A DNA stretch of 8,894 nucleotides, from positions 1 through 8,894 of the forward strand of contig CAKUPH010000086.1 in assembly GCA_934675115.1 (NCBI GenBank), given 5' to 3'. Shown here piece after piece: positions 5,601-8,894 of this stretch. The notes below the pieces were generated by a model. It ran no database searches. It was not told where the DNA came from and saw nothing but the letters and a program-made list of their open reading frames with translations. A program made the position numbers and the translations under genes. The stretch comes from an uncultured Oscillospiraceae bacterium (lineage in GTDB: Bacteria; Bacillota; Clostridia; Oscillospirales; Oscillospiraceae). The stretch's first letter is position 1. Each line of letters begins with the position of its first letter.

Positions 5601-7700
5601 CGTCACCATCCGGTTCTCCGGAAGGTAGAGGGTGAGGGTGCTGTTGGTGGCGTCGCTGTCCGATTCGGGGATGAGCACGGGGATGCCCTTTGCCTTGGCC
5701 TCGGTGGACAGGTTGGTGCTGTGCTTGACCTGCGTGACCATCAGGTAGGTCCGGGCCGTGCCGGTCGTGTCGCCGGCGGAGGTGCGGAGCAACGCCGACC
5801 GTCTGGCAACTTTAAGATTGCCCTTTGTGTCGTACAGCGTCAGCTCCACCTTGTAAAGCGGGGTGCCATTTTCGCCCTTGACGGCGGGCGGCTCGGCATT
5901 GGTGATCTGGAGGTTGCCGCCGGTGCCGCTGTAGGTGACATTCTGGATGAGCTGACCCGTCAGCGAACCGCCGTTCATGGTCAGCTTGCCGGTCATCAGA
6001 TCAACGTCCACGCAGCCGCCTTCCTCAATGGTCAGAGGGGTGGAAATACCGGCGGACGAGCTGCCGCCCCGGGCGTAGAGGATACAGTCGGTCACGTTGA
6101 CCGTCCCGCCCCCGCTGATGGCCGGGCCGGAGCTGTTCAGGACGCTGAGGGAGGGGTAAATGTTCCCTGCGGCGTTGACGATGTTCAGCTTGGCCCCGCT
6201 TTCCACCTTGATGATGGGGTCGGAGCTGCTGCCCGCCAGAATGCTGTTGGCGTCCGTCAGCTTCAGCGTCAGCGTCGCGCCGGATTTTACCGTAATGTAC
6301 GGCCCGGTCAGGCCGGTGCGGACGATGTTTTCCAGCACGATGGTGTGGCTGCCGTTCTGCACCACGATGTCGCGGAGCAGCTGGTAGCTTGCGCCCCGCA
6401 GGCCGTTGCCCGAGGCTTCGCCGTGGGCCAGCTGGAAGCCGGTGCTGGTACTGTACCATGTGCGCTGGTCCTCCTGCGTCGTCTCGAGGTACGAGTAGAC
6501 AGGCAGTCCGGAAACCGAGCTGAAATACAGTGTGGAGCGGCTCAAGCCGGAGATCTCCACTGTCGCGGCATAAGTGGAGCTGCTCGTGCAGATCCTGCCG
6601 TTTTGATAAATCCCCCGCCACGGTTGGGTGATCACGGCCACATCGTGATTTTTCTGTTCGTTGCTGATGCCCAGCGCGCCGCAGCGGATGGCGGAGTATG
6701 CAGAGTTGTCGGTATGGGCGTAGATATAGCCGCCCGCCAGTACGGTCAGATTGTCCGAGGCGAGAATGGCCTCCTGCGCCGTTACGCCGTTTTTGCCCCT
6801 GCCGGTGGACAGAGCGGTGACCTCGCCGCCGTCATTGACGTTCACATTGTTGGCCCGGATGCCGTAGCCCTTGCAGCCGTCGGCATAGCCGTTTTCGCCG
6901 CTGCTGACCGCCCGGACCTTGCCGGAGACGTTGAGGGTTCCGACATAGAGACCGGACGGGTCCGAGGGATGCATGCTGCTGTTCGTGCAGCCCTTGGATT
7001 CGGCGTCCACCTCCGCGCCCTGCTCCACCGTCATGGTGCCGTTGACGTTCACCGCGTGCCATGCCTGCCGGTAGGTCGCGTTGGACGGATCGCATCTGGC
7101 GGTCAGCTTGCTGCCCGTTTTGACGGTCAGATTTTGTGTGATGCGCACGCCGTCCATCTGGCTGGTGGTGTTCAGCCTCGCGCCGCCTTCGATGGAGGCG
7201 CTTCCGTTGATGGTCATGGGATAGGAAGAGGTCTTGATGGTCAGCGAACCGGTGCCGGTAAAGGTGATGGAGCAGCCGTTTTCCGTCCGGATGCCGACGC
7301 TCATGGGATTGGTTGTGCTGGATTCGCTGACTTTTATGTAGCGGGCGTTGGTGTCGATGAACTCGTTTTCGCCGACCAGCTCCACCTTCAGATCCGGTAT
7401 GCTGGACTGTAGGAAGATGGCGCATGTGGCGCCGCTGAGATTGGTAGTGCCAGACGGAAGATTTTTCCAATCTCCGGAATACTTGAAGTTGTTCAGCGTG
7501 AGGGTATGGGTACGGCCGTTGTAGGAATAGGTCCCGGCGCTGTCTGCAACCATGGCATCGGCCGCTATGGACTTGCTGAGGGTCCCCAGCGTGAGAGTTC
7601 CGCCGCCGTCGGCGGCCTGCGTCCCGGCGGTCAGCGCCGCGGGCAAAACCAGCAGGCACAGGGACAGGACGGCGAGGAAAGAGATGATCCGTTTTTTCAT
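2637..7700 (-). CDS. Giant secreted SLH-anchored adhesin-like protein with beta-helix and Ig-like domains
   Basis: The start is ATG at 7700, preceded by GGAGGT with 6 nt spacing and followed by a classical signal peptide (MKKR, hydrophobic FLAVLSLCLLVLPAAL, cleavage near TQA at residue 29). Upstream open frame is out-of-frame readthrough of the regulator gene. Of 1687 residues, about 35-1040 is Gly/Ser/Thr/Asn-rich short-strand sequence (GTGSLTIK, NGTMTVEQGAEV, SGATLTLKL, GGTVNVTDC) typical of a right-handed beta-helix; parts resemble Cthe_2159-like carbohydrate-binding proteins. Four Ig-like domains follow (about 1043-1136, 1137-1229, 1230-1326, 1327-1424), each with Y.W and YRC landmarks. 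An InlB-B-repeat-like domain lies at about 1425-1508 (GAHGSLRL, DDGYRLDRL, MPASNVTVSASF). Three SLH domains start at Phe1515, 1575 and 1635, with NRAQ, TRAQ and TRAQ in place of ITRAE. SLH domains bind pyruvylated cell-wall polymers, so the protein should sit on the outer wall. Binding to host or plant glycans is inference. It lies 67 nt after tetR with no evident promoter between, so it is probably co-transcribed. Confidence 0.9.
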   Translation of the reverse strand: MKKRIISFLAVLSLCLLVLPAALTAGTQAADGGGTLTLGTLSKSIAADAMVADSAGTYSYNGRTHTLTLNNFKYSGDWKNLPSGTTNLSGATCAIFLQSSIPDLKVELVGENEFIDTNARYIKVSESSTTNPMSVGIRTENGCSITFTGTGSLTIKTSSYPMTINGSASIEGGARLNTTSQMDGVRITQNLTVKTGSKLTARCDPSNATYRQAWHAVNVNGTMTVEQGAEVDAESKGCTNSSMHPSDPSGLYVGTLNVSGKVRAVSSGENGYADGCKGYGIRANNVNVNDGGEVTALSTGRGKNGVTAQEAILASDNLTVLAGGYIYAHTDNSAYSAIRCGALGISNEQKNHDVAVITQPWRGIYQNGRICTSSSTYAATVEISGLSRSTLYFSSVSGLPVYSYLETTQEDQRTWYSTSTGFQLAHGEASGNGLRGASYQLLRDIVVQNGSHTIVLENIVRTGLTGPYITVKSGATLTLKLTDANSILAGSSSDPIIKVESGAKLNIVNAAGNIYPSLSVLNSSGPAISGGGTVNVTDCILYARGGSSSAGISTPLTIEEGGCVDVDLMTGKLTMNGGSLTGQLIQNVTYSGTGGNLQITNAEPPAVKGENGTPLYKVELTLYDTKGNLKVARRSALLRTSAGDTTGTARTYLMVTQVKHSTNLSTEAKAKGIPVLIPESDSDATNSTLTLYLPENRMVTQANVGGVTYWASANPELQIIAKSDNSATGTLFVTGHLLMSGTMAFRQFTYVSIGEGGTSGIGRQACPDYRDGGTYWIDYDEEYGITLKTPEGFGYVAGYDMLILSGQHEVMLDTLRMMPTNYSCAEVRISNLLGGDGHLTLNLINGTSNEFRTENGKPVFDLPGGLTIKSTDTTGTLALNGTTRAFGNTSADSSSLTILDSIVTNQCADRATPTALASLTVKNSTVIGLGVIDCARITIDGGSVDFEPTGKVYNSAGQELTRQEFTFTGVTGQTKVTGLDISGMPEGSSFDSGNIYTDGSGKITLWLPEGATVVSAALGEGENQETYYPVPDGNGGMKLSTVEPPSFVAPTEDTVLTLSDGEAFTLTVTAAGAPAPTYQWEVFDGQNWTIINGETDASCTGTMTRALHRTQYRCRAVNTYGGEDHEAVSPVFTLLYVPAVTGQPEDVAVLADGEAIFRVTLEALEGAEPAYQWQIKDGESWNDLPGETGSTLTISSARTAAEYRCRVTFTYADYNNTQAERFTGTASLTVVDIPVFSAQPGDVTLRAGETAEFTAAASGNHSITYQWQVKKTAGGDFEDIDGETSDTLRVDATAAMNAWLYRCAASNTFGDVTSTAYSDPALLTVVGAPVITAQPQDSSVYLGYQGWFSVTAEGNQALRYQWQVKKSEKGDFEDIPGAVSDSYTTAGVSPAMKGWQYRCVVTNYLDSLSVQTVSEPAELNTLVMIPGAKQYTISASWGAHGSLRLSRSSAAEGETVIVTVTPDDGYRLDRLTAAGENGSAIALTAAGSGTYTFVMPASNVTVSASFTDKTADSAFDDVPDGSYYSDAVKWAAENGITGGVGGGLFGPDRLCNRAQIVTFLWRAAGSPEPQNTGSFTDVPADAYYAKAVAWAVEQSITSGTGDGRFSPDAVCTRAQAVTFLWRSLGRPVVNYAMRFTDVPAETYYTEAVRWAVSTGVTNGTGTDVFSPESSCTRAQIVTFLYRAYSEA
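2640..3170 (-). repeat. Three tandem SLH-coding units
   Basis: Units of exactly 60 codons start with F(D/T)DVP at the codons ending at 3156, 2976 and 2796, and each ends with a (N/T)RAQ..TFL.R block. Similarity persists in the DNA: GAGGAAGGT followed by a (C/G)ACG.TCTGCGC.CGG-like stretch recurs at about 2662, 2841 and 3021. Three SLH repeats are the usual number for binding the secondary cell-wall polymer. Confidence 0.85.
3430..4578 (-). repeat. Four tandem Ig-like domain coding units
   Basis: Units of about 93-98 codons begin with P.(F/V)...Q(P)..V and contain YQW(E/Q) and YRC. The last two are closest: both have ITAQP/FSAQP, YQWQVKK and GDFEDI, and their DNA is similar around 3600-3660 and 3890-3950. 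Only the second Cys of a canonical Ig disulphide is present, as in many bacterial Ig-like modules. Confidence 0.7.
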
Positions 7701-7748
7701 ATCGCACCTCCGATGCGAAGTTTCGCGGCCCGCGGGAGGGCCGGCGGA

Positions 7749-7764
7749 GATCCCGGACGGGATC
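7749..7764. repeat. Short palindrome in the gap between tetR and the adhesin gene
   Basis: GATCCCGGACGGGATC lies just after the tetR stop (7770-7768): 6-bp stem with a 4-nt loop. There is no T-run, so it is not a standard terminator. It could cause partial termination, RNA processing or protect the upstream message. The rest of the 67-nt gap is GC-rich and shows no -10/-35 pair. Confidence 0.4.
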
Positions 7765-7767
7765 GGT

Positions 7768-8478
7768 TTAGGGGCACTGCGCTGTGGTGGTCGCCATGGC
7801 GGCTTCAAAGGCTTCGTCCGCCTGACGGACCGTTCGGTCGATGATCTGCTCCGCGATGGGGATGAGATCCATCTGGATCGTCTGCCGGATGACCGGCTCG
7901 TACCGCTCCGGCGGCACGTCGTACAGCTTGAAGCAGCAGGTGAGGTACTGCCGCAGCTTCCGTTCCATGGGGAACTGCTCCGAGCAGGGCTCGGCCATGA
8001 AGCTCCGGGTGACACCCGCCGACGCAAGCTCCAGCCCCCGGAGGTTCTGCTCCGAGGTGTCGGACAGAAAGCCGCCGAAGATGGCGGCCAGCTTGGGGAG
8101 CATGCTCTCGTAGATGAACCGGGACGTGCTGGGCAGGGTGTAGGCGGTGACGTACAGCTCCCGCAGGGGTTCGCTTAGCTCGGCCAGATGCATCTGCATG
8201 GCCGTTTCCGCCGCATAGAGGAGGAGCGGGTCGGCGTCCGGGCCGATGAGCCGCTCCGCCGAGCGGAACTGTCCGGCGAACATCTGCCGCACCAGCTCCA
8301 GCAGGACGCCCTCCTTGTTGCCGTAGTGGAAGAACGGTGAGCCGTTGGACACGCCCAGCAGCTCCGCCACCATCTTGCTGGACGCCTTTGCGTAGCCCTT
8401 TTCGAGAAACACTTTGGCTGACGCGCTGAGGATCTTGCGCTTCATCAGAAGCCCCTTGGGCGAGGGACCGGGCCGCAT
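7768..8478 (-). CDS. TetR/AcrR-family transcriptional regulator
   Basis: A ligand-responsive DNA-binding repressor by family; the ligand is unknown. The start is ATG at 8478, because GGAGGT lies 6 nt before it; an in-frame ATG at 8496 would place that RBS inside the gene. Of 236 residues, the N-terminal TetR domain spans about 12-58: KRKILSASAKVFLEKGYAKAS, a helix-turn-helix at about 35-54 (MVAELLGVSNGSPFFHYGNKE), with the family's usual YYHF replaced by FFHY. The all-helical C-terminal part, about 65-236, has no recognisable specific ligand-domain motif. Length is normal for the family. Its promoter is overlapped by a perfect palindrome (8507-8532), pointing to autorepression. The adhesin gene follows 67 nt downstream on the same strand, so the regulator probably controls it through their shared transcript. 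Confidence 0.92.
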   Translation of the reverse strand: MRPGPSPKGLLMKRKILSASAKVFLEKGYAKASSKMVAELLGVSNGSPFFHYGNKEGVLLELVRQMFAGQFRSAERLIGPDADPLLLYAAETAMQMHLAELSEPLRELYVTAYTLPSTSRFIYESMLPKLAAIFGGFLSDTSEQNLRGLELASAGVTRSFMAEPCSEQFPMERKLRQYLTCCFKLYDVPPERYEPVIRQTIQMDLIPIAEQIIDRTVRQADEAFEAAMATTTAQCP

Positions 8479-8506
8479 GGTTTCACCTCCAGACATTTAT
8501 TTGCCA

Positions 8507-8532
8507 ATACTTTTATTCACAAATAAAAGTAT
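8507..8532. promoter_or_regulatory. Palindromic operator, probable TetR-family binding site
   Basis: ATACTTTTATT (8507-8517) and AATAAAAGTAT (8522-8532) form a perfect 11-bp inverted repeat with a 4-bp centre (CACA). It covers most of the -10 element and the expected transcription start of the regulator gene. TetR-family dimers bind such palindromes and block RNA polymerase. Which protein binds here is inference from position. Confidence 0.75.
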
Positions 8533-8556
8533 ACATGACGCGGCTCTTTCCGTCAA
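8528..8556 (-). promoter_or_regulatory. Sigma-A promoter of the tetR-adhesin unit
   Basis: Minus strand TTGACG (8556-8551), 17-nt spacer, TATACT (8533-8528): 5/6 matches in both hexamers with optimal spacing. Transcription should begin around 8521, giving a leader of about 43 nt to the ATG at 8478, largely inside the palindrome. Confidence 0.8.
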
Positions 8557-8608
8557 GCGAAAGTTGGCAGAAGGAGAAAAAGTTGGAGGCGGCGCAAAAC
8601 GCTTGTAC

Positions 8609-8640
8609 GGCGCGTCTGCGCCGGGGCCGCTTCGCGGCCC
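8609..8640. repeat. Two adjacent small hairpins
   Basis: GGCGC-GTCT-GCGCC (8609-8622) is followed directly by GGGCCGC-TTC-GCGGCCC (8624-8640). Both are perfect. There is no T-run, so they are not simple terminators. They begin the hairpin cluster that extends to 8864. Confidence 0.6.
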
Positions 8641-8653
8641 GCGAGGGCGGCGC

Positions 8654-8683
8654 AAAAAAATCCCCCCGGCAGGCCGGGGGGAT
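8654..8683 (-). terminator. Strong intrinsic terminator for a minus-strand gene beyond the right edge
   Basis: On the minus strand ATCCCCCCGG (8683-8674), loop CCTG, CCGGGGGGAT (8669-8660), then seven T (8660-8654). A 10-bp GC stem followed at once by a U-run is textbook. It lies about 100 nt before the tetR promoter and insulates it from upstream transcription. Confidence 0.88.
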
Positions 8684-8688
8684 ACAGC

Positions 8689-8719
8689 TCGTCGAAAAAG
8701 GCGAAGCCTTTTCCGACGA
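8689..8719. repeat. 14-bp inverted repeat with GAA loop
   Basis: TCGTCGAAAAAGGC (8689-8702) pairs with GCCTTTTCCGACGA (8706-8719) around GAA with one mismatch. The T-rich part lies inside the stem and no U-run follows, so it resembles a repetitive extragenic palindrome more than a terminator. Confidence 0.6.
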
Positions 8720-8795
8720 AAGAGCCGCGCCCCGCGGCAGCGCACGGAATGTCCGCCGATAGCGGCCATTTCGCACGTTTGCGGGGCGAGAAGAG

Positions 8796-8826
8796 TTTTC
8801 TGCCACGCGCATGTCGCGGCAGAAAA
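8796..8826. repeat. 9-bp inverted repeat
   Basis: TTTTCTGCC (8796-8804) and GGCAGAAAA (8818-8826) are perfect complements. A short inner GCG/CGC can pair after a 2-nt bulge. No trailing U-run is seen on either strand. Confidence 0.55.
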
Positions 8827-8840
8827 CGGATCTTATTTTA

Positions 8841-8864
8841 TTCCGCCGCCTGCGGGCGGCGGAA
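8841..8864. repeat. 10-bp GC-rich inverted repeat
   Basis: TTCCGCCGCC (8841-8850), loop TGCG, GGCGGCGGAA (8855-8864), perfect. The flanking sequence (TTATTTTA on the left) gives no convincing U-run on the minus strand, where it would be needed for a gene entering from the right. Confidence 0.55.
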
Positions 8865-8894
8865 CTCTGCGAGGCTTTTGGATCGGTCGGCAGC

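Larger units (their letters stand above)
8557..8894. other. Non-coding, hairpin-dense intergenic region
   Basis: I see no supportable gene in these 338 nt. Frames open on both strands have skewed composition (Arg/Pro/Ala-rich), no RBS and no recognisable motif, and they run across the tetR promoter. All three minus frames are open at the right edge. One ends at TAA 8840-8838 (tail ...EFRRPQAAE) and could be the C-terminus of the gene served by the terminator at 8654-8683, but 18 codons cannot settle it. The content is six perfect or near-perfect hairpins, listed separately. Confidence 0.6.

Noticed and set aside
2625..7412. 1595-residue plus-strand open frame opposite the adhesin gene
   Set aside because: It is codon-register antisense of a convincingly real gene, is Gly/Val/Ala/Asp-rich as expected from complementing GC-ending codons, and has no domain or RBS.
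7655..7700. Lipobox in the adhesin signal peptide (LSLC)
   Set aside because: Leu immediately before the Cys does not fit the lipobox, the Cys is mid-hydrophobic core, and a normal cleavage site follows at TQA.
7701..8027. Upstream extension of the adhesin to an ATG at 8027
   Set aside because: It overlaps tetR in another frame, is Arg/Ser/Pro-rich noise, and would bury the clear signal peptide and RBS at 7700.
8513..8812. 99- and 90-residue minus-strand frames across the tetR promoter
   Set aside because: They read through a strong terminator, promoter and operator, have no RBS, and show Arg/Pro/Ala-biased composition.

Overview
The window is GC-rich with strong C/G preference at third codon positions. 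It encodes an S-layer-homology (SLH) surface protein, AGGAGG-type ribosome binding sites and sigma-A-like promoters. Together these point to a monoderm Firmicute, most likely a Clostridia/Oscillospiraceae-type gut bacterium; that placement is inferred from style, not from a marker gene. Almost all coding is on the minus strand.

From left to right: (a) 1-175 is a junction. A possible partial minus-strand gene of unknown identity runs off the left edge, followed by a 60-nt near-perfect inverted repeat at 114-173. (b) 109-2046 is a secreted, purple-acid-phosphatase-like metallophosphoesterase. It has two tandem jelly-roll-like domains, an Fn3-like linker and only the first half of the catalytic domain; the reading frame runs into the inverted repeat and stops, so the gene is truncated. 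(c) 2047-2636 is an intergenic block. It holds a candidate promoter with PhoP-box-like spacing, a frameshifted XRE-family regulator remnant on the plus strand, and a bidirectional terminator. (d) 2637-7700 is a 1687-residue secreted adhesin-like protein: a long beta-helix-like N-terminal region, four Ig-like domains, one InlB-B-repeat-like domain and three SLH domains that would anchor it to the cell wall. (e) 7768-8478 is a TetR-family regulator 67 nt upstream of the adhesin and on the same strand. Its promoter (TTGACG-17-TATACT) is overlapped by a perfect 11-bp inverted repeat, a good candidate autoregulatory operator. (f) 8557-8894 is a hairpin-dense stretch without a supportable gene, including a strong minus-strand terminator for a gene beyond the right edge.

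The most coherent functional unit is the TetR regulator plus the giant SLH adhesin, probably one transcription unit controlled at the palindrome, so that surface display would respond to a ligand of the TetR protein. The left half looks like a decaying locus: a truncated secreted phosphatase facing a broken regulator, with a possible mobile-element edge. No clear undescribed defence or mobile system is visible; the strongest leads are the junction at 109-175 and the TetR-adhesin operon.
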